Assembly (NCBI GenBank): GCA_023132135.1
Contig: JAGLYR010000176.1
Location: 1 to 34,511, forward strand
Direction: 5' to 3'
Length of the DNA: 34,511 bases
Source: Candidatus Eiseniibacteriota bacterium
Lineage (GTDB): Bacteria; Arandabacterota; Arandabacteria; JAGLYR01
The notes below the pieces were generated by a model that worked only from the letters and a program-made list of their open reading frames with translations, had not been told where the DNA came from and ran no database searches. Below, piece after piece: positions 15,828 to 23,683 of the stretch (its first letter is position 1; every line of letters starts with the position of its first letter). A program made the position numbers and the translations under genes.

Positions 15828-15895
15828 TAGCCTGGATTATTCATGAATCCCTGCTGCGACACTCTCGCGACGGGATTCCTGAATAACCCAGGCTA
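15828..15895. repeat. TAGCCTGG...CCAGGCTA palindromic element, copy 1
   Basis: 68 bp. The outer arms TAGCCTGG(A/G)TTATTCA and their inverse pair for about 24 bases with few mismatches, and the centre carries GAATCCC ... GGGATTC. The copy at 27008-27065 is the same element inverted and lacks 10 bases in the centre. It looks like a small non-autonomous (MITE/REP-like) element. Confidence 0.85.
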
Positions 15896-15949
15896 AATGG
15901 CGGGCGATTGATGGAGAGCGCAAGCGGCGGACAGCGGCATTCCCCAATC

Positions 15950-16044
15950 CTAGTCGCTTGTCACCCGACACTTGTCACTGGGTTGGGGCCGGCGCCCCGT
16001 CCGTGTGACGAGGGCGAGTGACAAAGTGTCGAGTGTCGAGGAAA
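15950..16044. repeat. Inverted pair of heptad arrays, CTTGTCA / GAGTGTC family
   Basis: The left arm has CTAGTCG, CTTGTCA, CCCGACA, CTTGTCA, CTGGGTT; the right arm has GTGTGAC, GAGGGCG, AGTGACA, AAGTGTC, GAGTGTC, GAGGAAA, roughly the reverse complement. The centre is GC-rich and 18 bases. The right arm runs almost to the stop codon of the glycosyltransferase at 16050. Confidence 0.75.
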
Positions 16045-16049
16045 TAGGG

Positions 16050-17171
16050 CTAGCGTGCCAGAACGGAACGATACAAATCAGCGTGTTGCTCGGCGATCTG
16101 GTCCCAGGCATAGTCGCGGATGACGCGCTCACGGGCCTTGGAGCCGAGTTCCAGCATCTCATCGGGGTGTTCAAAACACCATACGAGCTTGTCCCTGAGA
16201 TCGTCGGCGTCTCCGGAGTGGAAGGAAACCCCCACACCCTCGGCGGCCTCGAGATTCTCGGGGATGTCGCTGAACAGGATGGGTTTGCCGTAGCTCATTG
16301 CTTCGAGAAGCGTGATGGGCAGGCCCTCGATCTGGGAGGGAAGAACAAACAGGCGGCAGTTCTCGTACAGTTGCTGAAGCGCTGCGCCGTACTGGTAGCC
16401 CAGGAGGCGCACGCGGTCGTTCAGGAGGCCCTCCAGGCGATCCACGTACTCGGACGTGTGGGAGCTGCCGCCGGCGATGGCCACCTTGAGATTGCTCTGG
16501 ATTCCCTGGAATGCCTCGATGAGTGTGTGGGCCCCCTTGGTGGGGACAAGACGCCCGACGTACAGAACGTATCCGTCAGGGGAAAGATCCATCTTAGCGA
16601 GTTCATCGTGCCCGCCGGGCTCCATCACATTGACGCCGTTGGGAATGTAGGTCACTTCCCGCCCATACCTCTTCTGGTAGTACGCCCTCAGGGTCTTGGA
16701 GACGGAAATCGCTCCGTCGGCCCACCGTACGAACACGCGCTCGGCCCACTGGGACATGGCCTTGGCGGCAGGCCCCCACTTTTCTCTCCGGTAGGCCTGG
16801 CCGTGGGACGTCACCACTACCTTGCCGCCGAGCTTGGCCAGAGGTGTAAGGATCGCAGGGTCCACGCTGTGAATGTGAATGATGTCCACCCTGCGAAGGA
16901 AGAGAAGATGGAGAATACAGAGGAAGGTGTGGACGATCATCTCCACGTGTTTCTGATTGATGGTTGGAAGACAGATGATCTCAACGCCCCGGTATTCCTT
17001 CCGGGGTGGCGTGTAGCTGGATCGGCAGAGCACCAGAACCTCGAAACCGAGGGAGACGAGGCGAGTGGCGAGTTCCTCCACGTGGCGTTCCACGCCACCG
17101 TAGGTTGCAGGAACTCCCCGGTGGCCGATCATGGCTACCCGGATCTTCCGCTCTAACTGTTCTCGTTGCAA
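16050..17171 (-). CDS. GT4 glycosyltransferase
   Basis: About 373 aa, GT-B fold, retaining GT4 type using a nucleotide-sugar. N-terminal GHRGVPATYGGVERHVEEL, IPNGVNV, YVGRLVPTKGAHTLIEAF (start of the donor domain) and EGLPITLLEAMSYGKPI, with the E-x7-E donor-binding pair. No signal peptide, so it acts on the cytoplasmic face. The start is uncertain: TTG at 17171 has AAGGAG 5 bases upstream and gives the expected KIRVAMIGHRG strand, overlapping the radical SAM gene by 19 bases; ATG at 17132 would cut into that strand. The reading frame is open further upstream, but only as a shadow of the radical SAM gene. Confidence 0.9.
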   Translation of the reverse strand: MQREQLERKIRVAMIGHRGVPATYGGVERHVEELATRLVSLGFEVLVLCRSSYTPPRKEYRGVEIICLPTINQKHVEMIVHTFLCILHLLFLRRVDIIHIHSVDPAILTPLAKLGGKVVVTSHGQAYRREKWGPAAKAMSQWAERVFVRWADGAISVSKTLRAYYQKRYGREVTYIPNGVNVMEPGGHDELAKMDLSPDGYVLYVGRLVPTKGAHTLIEAFQGIQSNLKVAIAGGSSHTSEYVDRLEGLLNDRVRLLGYQYGAALQQLYENCRLFVLPSQIEGLPITLLEAMSYGKPILFSDIPENLEAAEGVGVSFHSGDADDLRDKLVWCFEHPDEMLELGSKARERVIRDYAWDQIAEQHADLYRSVLAR

Positions 17172-18145
17172 CGGATCTCCTTGCCCATCATCAGCCGGAG
17201 CTTGTTCTCGATGATCCACTTGGTGGGGGTCCAGATATGGCGCCGCATTGCCGGCCCGGCGGTCCCGACCATCCAGCAGTTCATTGGGCAGTTCTTGACC
17301 TTCTCCCGGATTTCCCTGGCCCGATCCCCGCTCCAGATTTCCTCGAAGGTCTGTTCCCGGAGGTTCCCCATGGATTCCTCCATCATGTTGCAGGGGAAGA
17401 CCTCGCCGTAGGGATCGAGGAAAAACATGTCGGTCCCGGCAGTGCAGGGAAGAAGCCGGTCCTTGCCCCGGACAAAGCGAGTGAGTCCATAGTTGAAATA
17501 GCCCCGGTACCACTGCTTCGGTTTCCAGGACTTCAGGAAGCGGGTAATCAGCTTCTCGAACTCTCGTACGATCATGTCGGGGTTCTCAAAGGCGTTGCTC
17601 ATCTTGTGGAAATAGAAGGAATTGTGCGTCGCTGCCGTTGCGAATTCCATGTCCAGCCCGCTGGCCAGAGCAAAGAGCTCCATGATGTCCCCGGCATTCC
17701 GGTCGGACACCGTGATGGCAAACCCGATGTCTTTTACGCCCATCTCCTTGAGCTTCAGGAGAGTCCGAAGACCGTGGTCGAAGCCGTCCTTGATGCCGCG
17801 GAGGTCGTCGTTGGCCGAGGCGAGCCCCTCGAGGCTGACACGGATAACCACTTCCGGGAACTTGCCGGCGATGTCGATGATGCGATCGGTGAAATAGCCG
17901 TTGGTGCTGATCTCGCACCGCCGGGTCTTCTTTGAGATTACCGCAATGACGTCATCGATGTCCTTCCGGAGCATGGGTTCGCCGCCGGTAACGTTGACCC
18001 TGCCCAGTCGGGCGGGGAGTTTCTCGATGATCTCGGGCGGAATCTCGTCCTTGGGGTCGGACGGGTGTTGCCACGTGTTGCACATGTAGCAACGCGCGTT
18101 GCAGCGGTAGGTGACGATGACAGCACCATCGAGAGACTGGAACAC
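17153..18145 (-). CDS. Radical SAM/SPASM protein
   Basis: 330 aa. The [4Fe-4S]-SAM motif is C15-x3-C19-x2-C22 (TYRCNARCYMCNTW); VNVTGGEPML is the GGEP motif and CEISTNGYF the following strand. The C-terminal half has SPASM-type cysteines (LLPCTAGTDMFFLDPYGEVFPC, then NCPMNCW) for auxiliary clusters. SPASM enzymes modify peptides, proteins or sugars. Its place between glycosyltransferases suggests a role in the same surface-glycan pathway, but the substrate is unknown. The start is GTG at 18145 with AAAGGGG 8 bases upstream. It overlaps the next gene. Confidence 0.9.
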   Translation of the reverse strand: MFQSLDGAVIVTYRCNARCYMCNTWQHPSDPKDEIPPEIIEKLPARLGRVNVTGGEPMLRKDIDDVIAVISKKTRRCEISTNGYFTDRIIDIAGKFPEVVIRVSLEGLASANDDLRGIKDGFDHGLRTLLKLKEMGVKDIGFAITVSDRNAGDIMELFALASGLDMEFATAATHNSFYFHKMSNAFENPDMIVREFEKLITRFLKSWKPKQWYRGYFNYGLTRFVRGKDRLLPCTAGTDMFFLDPYGEVFPCNMMEESMGNLREQTFEEIWSGDRAREIREKVKNCPMNCWMVGTAGPAMRRHIWTPTKWIIENKLRLMMGKEIRCNENS

Positions 18146-18224
18146 TCAGGGACCCCTTTCATGTCATGATTGAGCTTGATTCATCATACACGGCTGGTTT
18201 AGTCAAGTCAACCAGACCCGCGGG

Positions 18225-19460
18225 CTACCCGCTTGGCTTCAGCACGGATTGGTACACGGTATTCAGACGTTGCCAGTGGGCCTGCGGGCTCCATTCGGTC
18301 TCTGCCTTCGCCCTTCCACTGGCGCCGAGACGGACCGCTAACTCTCTATCGGCAAGCAACGTACCCAACTTTTCCGCCAAATCGCCGGCGTCTCCCGCAC
18401 GGAAGAGGAGACCGTCCTCGTTCTCGGTCACAAGATCCGGAATCGCGCCAATCCGCGAGGCCAGCATCGGTTTTCCGAGGGCAAACGCCTCCATCACAGC
18501 GAAAGGGAAATTCTCGTACCAAATTGAAGGTAGAATCAGGCATCGGGCCCTCGATGCCAGCTCCCGGACCTCTTCCCGGGTTTTCAGGCCCACGAACCGG
18601 ACCCCGGAGATCCCTCTTCTGGCCACCGTCGCTTCCATCTCCTCCCGGAGGGGGCCATCGCCCGCAATCCGCAGGTCCCCGCTGCCGAGCCGAGCCTTGG
18701 CCTCGATGAGCGTCCGGAGCCCCTTTTCTTCGGCAAGGCGGCCCGCAAAGAGGGCAAACCCTTCATCCTGGTCCGTCGGTTTGAATCTGTCCAGTTCCAT
18801 GAAATGGGGGACGACCGTGACTTTGGTCGAAGGGAAACGGTGTTCAACCAGTTTCCGGGCAAGAAATCGGCTCGGGGCGATGAAGTGGTCCACTCTGGAG
18901 TAAACCCGCTGCCGGCGGTGCGCGTAGGCCTCGACTGCGGCGGCGAGACTCGCGCCCATGGAATCCCGTTTGCAGCGCCTGAGGGGAGCGCGGTAGAAGC
19001 GGCCCGGCCTGCAGGCCTCGCAGATCTCGCCCCTGCAGTAGAAGTGGGTGTTTGGGCATATGGGCACGTAGTCATGGAGCGTCCAGACGATGGGTACGCC
19101 CGCGGATCGTAGAGGGCCGATGATGGATGGTGTGAGGTGGCGGTGGATTCCCTGGAAGTGAGCCAGGTCGGGGCGGATCTCGGCGAGCAGTCGCTCCAGG
19201 GCTTCGCGGGCTTCGCGCGAAGAGATGGCCCGGCGGAGAACGCGAACGGCGGCGCGCAGTCCCCCCCTTGACTCCAGCTGGTCGTAGTCCACGGCCGGGG
19301 CGAAGTACGTGTCGTACTCCGATGGCAGATTCAGGGGGTGCCGGGTGGCAAACGGGATCACCCTGTGCCCCTTGGATTCCAGGAGCCGAGTCAGGGCAAA
19401 GGTGTATGTGCAGTCGCCGCCCCGCTCGTAGTGGAAGCTATTGGCCATGAGAATCTGCAC
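18225..19460 (-). CDS. GT4 glycosyltransferase with four-Cys insert
   Basis: 411 aa. N-terminal VQILMANSFHYERGGDCTYTF, then WTLHDYVPICPNTHFYC followed by CEACRPG and RRC: a Cys-rich insert common in a subgroup of GT4 enzymes, likely a metal site. Donor domain: ALFAGRLAEEKGLRTLIEA, and the E-x7-E part YENFPFAVMEAFALGKP. The start is GTG at 19460 (GAGGGG 8 bases upstream); the frame opens 20 codons earlier without a good site. A 79-bp gap separates it from the radical SAM gene, and 132 bases with a heptad array separate it from the kinase gene, so this may be a second transcription unit. Confidence 0.9.
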   Translation of the reverse strand: MQILMANSFHYERGGDCTYTFALTRLLESKGHRVIPFATRHPLNLPSEYDTYFAPAVDYDQLESRGGLRAAVRVLRRAISSREAREALERLLAEIRPDLAHFQGIHRHLTPSIIGPLRSAGVPIVWTLHDYVPICPNTHFYCRGEICEACRPGRFYRAPLRRCKRDSMGASLAAAVEAYAHRRQRVYSRVDHFIAPSRFLARKLVEHRFPSTKVTVVPHFMELDRFKPTDQDEGFALFAGRLAEEKGLRTLIEAKARLGSGDLRIAGDGPLREEMEATVARRGISGVRFVGLKTREEVRELASRARCLILPSIWYENFPFAVMEAFALGKPMLASRIGAIPDLVTENEDGLLFRAGDAGDLAEKLGTLLADRELAVRLGASGRAKAETEWSPQAHWQRLNTVYQSVLKPSG

Positions 19461-19552
19461 GGATCCATCCCCTCTGTCTTCCCCGGACACGCGGTGTACA
19501 AGTAATCGGCAGAACGACACAACTGCTTTAGTGCTCGTCAGTTAGGCACAGC

Positions 19553-19580
19553 CTGTTTCCTGCTGTCTGCTGCCTGTTTC
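19553..19580 (+). repeat. Heptad array CTGTTTC/CTGCTGT
   Basis: Four 7-mers in register: CTGTTTC, CTGCTGT, CTGCTGC, CTGTTTC. It lies in the 132-bp gap 19461-19592 between two minus-strand genes, where no other feature is seen. No inverted partner is obvious. Confidence 0.7.
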
Positions 19581-19592
19581 CCCATATTCCCA

Positions 19593-20324
19593 CTAAAGGC
19601 CCAGTTTTTTCCACACGAGCTGCCGGATTTCCGCCTGGACCTCGACGGGGGATCCGCCGGCATCCACCATTTCCATCCCGAGGGCGTCGGCCATTTGCAG
19701 GTAGAGATCTCTTCGCTCTGCGAGGTATTCCTCCGGTGTCCCGTCGTCCTTGCGGGCGGCGCCCAACTTGGGGCTCAGATCCAAGAGGATAACAAGATCG
19801 GGTTTCCGGAAAAGCTTGAGGAGGGGTTCCTTCAGAAGGGTGTCCGGGGGCACATCAAGGTTGACAGAGAGGTCAATCAGAGTGTCGTAGACATAACGGT
19901 CGGCCACGACTGTTTTTCCCATCAGCATGGGAATCCGGACTTTGATGAAGATCTGGGAGGAGTGCTCCAGCAGGGCGAAGTTCTTCCAGAGGTTCGCCTG
20001 AAAGCGGCCGCGGAGGATTGTCCTCTTGGAGTCGGTGAAGCCCCGGTAATCCTCCTCGGCGACACCCCTGCGACGGACGATCGCCCGGCCGAGGCGCCTG
20101 GCGGGCAGCATGAGGATGGGTTTCCAGCGGGCCCAGGCGTGGATGGCATCCACATCCTGTTGCTGAAGAGATTCGGCCAGCGCTCCGGCCTGGGTCGATT
20201 TTCCGGATCCGTCAATTCCGAGGAGGCAGATCAGGGTTCCACCCCGCCGCACCCGGGCTCCCGTCCGTCGCCGCACCCGTCGCCCGACGTTCAGATCGGC
20301 TGCCGCTACGTTGTCCTGGATCAT
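19593..20324 (-). CDS. Thymidylate-kinase-like P-loop kinase
   Basis: 243 aa. P-loop GIDGSGKST (about 36-44), DRYVYD (D142-R143, the DRx substrate-binding motif), LVILLDLSPKLGAARKDDG (lid region) and a C-terminal helix typical of the TMPK/Noc-like fold. The basic N-terminal 30 residues (VRRRTGARVRRG) are extra. TMPK-like kinases occur in polysaccharide clusters, where the substrate may be a sugar or lipid rather than dTMP; a housekeeping tmk is the alternative. The ATG at 20324 overlaps the TGA of the preceding glycosyltransferase (ATGA), so translation is coupled. Confidence 0.85.
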   Translation of the reverse strand: MIQDNVAAADLNVGRRVRRRTGARVRRGGTLICLLGIDGSGKSTQAGALAESLQQQDVDAIHAWARWKPILMLPARRLGRAIVRRRGVAEEDYRGFTDSKRTILRGRFQANLWKNFALLEHSSQIFIKVRIPMLMGKTVVADRYVYDTLIDLSVNLDVPPDTLLKEPLLKLFRKPDLVILLDLSPKLGAARKDDGTPEEYLAERRDLYLQMADALGMEMVDAGGSPVEVQAEIRQLVWKKLGL

Positions 20325-21379
20325 GACGCACCCCCGCCCGGAAGCATTCCCCACTTCTCCAGGGTTTCCGTGAGCCTGGCCGCGATCTGATCCCAACTGA
20401 AGGGCATGATCTGCTCGCGGGTGGACACGATGATCTTCCTTCTCACGTTTTCCAGGAGAGCAGGGATTTCCGTCACCTCGTCAAAGTACCAGATTCCCCC
20501 TCCTTCTGGAAAGTGGATAGGGAGAGCGCCGAATCGTGTGCTCAGGACGGGCAGGTTCGTGGCCATCGCTTCCAGAACGGAGAGGGGCATCTCCATGGCA
20601 GCCTGGTCCGAGTTGACCGGAAAAAGGTAGCAATCAGCGGCTTGGTAGTAATGCTCGATATCAGGAATCCGTTTCCGGATGACCATGGCCCCGGCCTGCT
20701 CCAGCTCGGCGGCCAGATCGTCATCCTGTTCGGTTGATGTACTTCCGATGAGGATCGGGCGGCAGGACGGTTCCTCGCAGAGCGCGCTCATGAAGGCGAC
20801 GTTTCTCTGCCTTCGGATATGGCCCACGTGGAGTACAGCGAAATCAGGTTCTTCCAGCCCAATGGAGCGGCGGAGCCACAACCTCTCCTGCGGACGCACG
20901 GGTTTGAACCGGTCGGTATCCACGCCGCTGGGAAGTGTGCCTTTGGGGATGTTGTCGGGACCGTCCGAAATGGAGGAGGAGTCCTGCGCCAGGAGCGCGT
21001 CCGGATGGAACCTCTGCATGATCTTGTAATCCAGCGACCCGTGGCGGCGGGGCTGGAGAGCCAGCATGACCACTGGAGCCCGGGAATACAGGCGCCCGAG
21101 TACCCACGATCGCAGGTATGATCCGACAGTGGAAGATGCCAGCGGGACATAGAGGACAACATCGGGCGAGTGTTGAGCGATCGTCCGCCTGAGTTTCCTG
21201 CTGAGGAGCAGGCGGTTTGTCTTCACTCCCCCCGGTGTGCGGGCGCCCGTGTCCAGGCCGATGGCGCGCACATCGTGTTCCCTGCCGAGGGCCTCGGAGA
21301 GAGCAAACACGAAGTTCCTCATGCCCTCGTCCTGAGTCCCGCCCAGTCCCTCGGACAACACGCAGATCTTCTGCCTCAC
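20321..21379 (-). CDS. GT4-like glycosyltransferase
   Basis: 352 aa. N-terminal KICVLSEGLGGTQDEGMRNF, a conserved LPSGVDTDRF, AVLHVGHIRRQRNVAFM, and the donor-site AMEMPLSVLEAMATNLPVL (E-x7-E). It is shorter than its neighbours and less typical in the acceptor domain. Both ends overlap neighbours by ATGA (start with 21376, stop with 20324), so it is in the middle of a coupled operon. Confidence 0.87.
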   Translation of the reverse strand: MRQKICVLSEGLGGTQDEGMRNFVFALSEALGREHDVRAIGLDTGARTPGGVKTNRLLLSRKLRRTIAQHSPDVVLYVPLASSTVGSYLRSWVLGRLYSRAPVVMLALQPRRHGSLDYKIMQRFHPDALLAQDSSSISDGPDNIPKGTLPSGVDTDRFKPVRPQERLWLRRSIGLEEPDFAVLHVGHIRRQRNVAFMSALCEEPSCRPILIGSTSTEQDDDLAAELEQAGAMVIRKRIPDIEHYYQAADCYLFPVNSDQAAMEMPLSVLEAMATNLPVLSTRFGALPIHFPEGGGIWYFDEVTEIPALLENVRRKIIVSTREQIMPFSWDQIAARLTETLEKWGMLPGGGAS

Positions 21380-22521
21380 GTCGCGGATCCTCCACCCTTT
21401 TCCGCCAGCAGTTGACGGTAGAACTGCTCGCGCCCGCGCACGGTTTTTTGGATGGAAAAGAGATCCTCAGCCCTGCTCCTTGCAGCTCGACCCATCCGCG
21501 TACGGAGCTCCGGGTCATCGAGAAGGCGAATGAGCGCCTCTGCCAGGGCGTCTGCATCGCCCACGTCGAACAGATAGCCCGTCTCCTGATGAGCGACAAT
21601 GTCGGAAAGAGCTCCGACCCTTGTGGTTACCGTTGGGTTGCCACACGCCATAGCTTCCAGGATCGAAATGGGGAAGGTTTCTCGAAACGGGTACGACGAA
21701 AGAACATTGATATCGGTGAGGCGGAGAAGGTCGGGAAGATCCCGGCGGCGGCCGAGGAAATGCACCGCATCGGCCAGCCCTTTCTTCTTCGTCATCTCTT
21801 CCAGTTTCTCTCGATCCGGCCCTTCTCCGATCACGATAAACGCGGCGTTGGGGTGCTTGTTGACTACGCGTGCGGCCGCGGTCAGAAAAACGTCGTGCCC
21901 CTTGTCCGGGTACAGCGAAGCAACGATAGCCACTACCGGGCTTCCTTCGGCGATGCCGAGAGCCTCCCTCAGATTCCCGGGGGGCGACCCTGGTGAAAAG
22001 GCGTCAACATCCACGCCGTTCCACAGAACCACAATCCTGTCCGGATCCAGTTGTTCCTGATGAATAAGGAGATCTCGATGTACGCTGGCCAGGGCGACAG
22101 TCCTGTCGATGCGACCCATGGAAATCCGGGCCGGCCACTCCACCAGGCGGGACCTGCCGACTCGAGCCGTCGCGTGGACAGACACGACCTTCACCGGGAC
22201 TTTCGCCAGATCGGCCGCCAGGGCGCCGAGGAACACCGTGTTCCGCTGCAGGTCTGTGTCCAGAACGGAGATGTTCTCCCTTCTCATGATGGATGCCAGC
22301 CGCAACAACCCGAAGGGATCCAGTTTCCATTTCTGGACCCGGGTGTGCACGGGGATTCCCGCGTCTAGGAACTCGGACTCCAGCGGGCCACCGCTCTTCA
22401 GGCACGCAATGACGGGACGGAAGGATTCCTTGTCCATCTCCCGAACAATAGACAGCAGGTGGGTCTCGAACCCTCCGACGGGCAGCGAGTTAGTGAGGAA
22501 AAGAACTCCGACTGGATCCAT
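21376..22521 (-). CDS. GT4 glycosyltransferase (tandem paralogue B)
   Basis: 381 aa from ATG 22521 (MDPVGVLFLTNSLPVGGFETH). LWNGVDVDAFSP, VVAIVASLYPDKGHDVFL and FRETFPISILEAMACGNPTV (E-x7-E) mark a retaining GT4. It is closely similar along its length to the gene upstream (shared FLTN-LPVGGFETHLLSIVR, VHFLGRRRD-PDLL, NVLSS), so the pair arose by tandem duplication. The start codon lies 5 bases after the upstream stop; a TTG overlapping that stop is possible. It ends in an ATGA overlap with the next gene. Confidence 0.9.
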   Translation of the reverse strand: MDPVGVLFLTNSLPVGGFETHLLSIVREMDKESFRPVIACLKSGGPLESEFLDAGIPVHTRVQKWKLDPFGLLRLASIMRRENISVLDTDLQRNTVFLGALAADLAKVPVKVVSVHATARVGRSRLVEWPARISMGRIDRTVALASVHRDLLIHQEQLDPDRIVVLWNGVDVDAFSPGSPPGNLREALGIAEGSPVVAIVASLYPDKGHDVFLTAAARVVNKHPNAAFIVIGEGPDREKLEEMTKKKGLADAVHFLGRRRDLPDLLRLTDINVLSSYPFRETFPISILEAMACGNPTVTTRVGALSDIVAHQETGYLFDVGDADALAEALIRLLDDPELRTRMGRAARSRAEDLFSIQKTVRGREQFYRQLLAEKGGGSAT

Positions 22522-22526
22522 GTTTC

Positions 22527-23657
22527 TCAACTTTCCGTCTTCTGCTTCACGAGTTCCCGGTACACGTTTTCACGTCTGCGAGTGACCTTGTCCATACTGT
22601 AGGTCTCTTCGGCTCTTCGGCGGGAAGCCTCTCCCGTTTTTTTTCTCAGAGCCGGATTGCCCATAAGGCGGGCGATTGCCTGCGCCAACTCCGTACCGTC
22701 CCCGACGTCCACCAGGAACCCCGTTTCCCCATCCACCACCATTTCCGGCATCGCACCGACTCGGGTCGAGACCGTCGGAATCCCGCAGGCCATGGCCTCC
22801 AGGGCGGAGATGGGTGCGGCCTCCCAGTGGGAGGAGAGCACGTTCACATCGATAATCGTGAGAAGATCGGGCATGTCTCGCCTTCGGCCAAGGAAATGGA
22901 CCGCGCTGTCCAATCCCATCTCCCGCACCTGTGTCTCGAGATGCTCACGCTCCGGACCTTCCCCGATCACGAGAAAGTGCGCGTTCCGTTGCATCTCCAG
23001 AACCTTGGCCGCGGCCTCGAAGAACAGAGCGTGTCTCTTGAGCGGGAGGAGCGAAGCAACGATGGCGGCGACGGGCGAATCTCCCGGAATCCCCAATTCC
23101 TCACGGAGATCGGCCCTCGGTGCGCGCGGGCTGAACTGCTCCGTGTCCACTCCGTTGGGCAGCACGATGACCTTCTCCGGGTCCACTCTTTCCTCGTCGA
23201 CGAGCTGCTTCCGGTGATCCTCGAAAAGGGCAATGACTCGATCGATTCGTCCCATGACCATGCGCGCCGGCCATTCGATGATTCCCGGCCGTTCCACACG
23301 GACGACGAGGTGGACGGAGACAACTGCAGCGCGGACGCCGGCGACGCGGGCAGCGAGGGTTCCCAGCAGGATTGTGTTGCGCATGACATCCGTGTCGAGG
23401 AGATGGATTCGCTCCCTCTTCATGATCCGGACCAGTCTCACCAACCCCATGGGGTCCAGGCGGTGTCTCTGGAGACGTGTGTAGACCGGGATCCCGGTCG
23501 CGCGGAATTCCTCCTCCAGGGGGCCGCCATCTTTCAGGCAGCAGAGCACGGGGTGGAAGGATTCCTTGTCGAGTTTCCTGACAATGGAGAGGAGATGGGT
23601 CTCGAAACCGCCGACCGGGAGCCAGTTGGTGAGGAAGAGAATGCCGATCCTGTCCAT
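22527..23657 (-). CDS. GT4 glycosyltransferase (tandem paralogue A)
   Basis: 376 aa from ATG 23657 (MDRIGILFLTNWLPVGGFET), with GGAGAGGA about 9 bases upstream. Motifs: VLPNGVDTEQFSP, VAAIVASLLPLKRHALFF, HWEAAPISALEAMACGIPTV (E-x7-E). The protein is highly similar to the next gene. The two may add the same or related sugars in successive steps. It follows the lipoprotein gene by 26 bases. Confidence 0.91.
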   Translation of the reverse strand: MDRIGILFLTNWLPVGGFETHLLSIVRKLDKESFHPVLCCLKDGGPLEEEFRATGIPVYTRLQRHRLDPMGLVRLVRIMKRERIHLLDTDVMRNTILLGTLAARVAGVRAAVVSVHLVVRVERPGIIEWPARMVMGRIDRVIALFEDHRKQLVDEERVDPEKVIVLPNGVDTEQFSPRAPRADLREELGIPGDSPVAAIVASLLPLKRHALFFEAAAKVLEMQRNAHFLVIGEGPEREHLETQVREMGLDSAVHFLGRRRDMPDLLTIIDVNVLSSHWEAAPISALEAMACGIPTVSTRVGAMPEMVVDGETGFLVDVGDGTELAQAIARLMGNPALRKKTGEASRRRAEETYSMDKVTRRRENVYRELVKQKTES

Positions 23658-23683
23658 AGGGGGGATTCCTCTCCTGTCGCGGG

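Larger units (their letters stand above)
15762..16049. other. Intergenic region with palindromic element and heptad arrays
   Basis: 288 bases without a gene. It holds the TAGCCTGG palindromic element (15828-15895) and an inverted pair of heptad arrays (15950-15984 and 16003-16044). Both neighbouring genes read on the minus strand, so a promoter for the 15761 gene must be inside or next to these repeats; no clear one is seen. Confidence 0.6.

Noticed and set aside
17172-17513. Upstream extension of the GT4 gene at 16050
   Set aside because: The extension lies in the radical SAM coding sequence in another frame and has no glycosyltransferase features.
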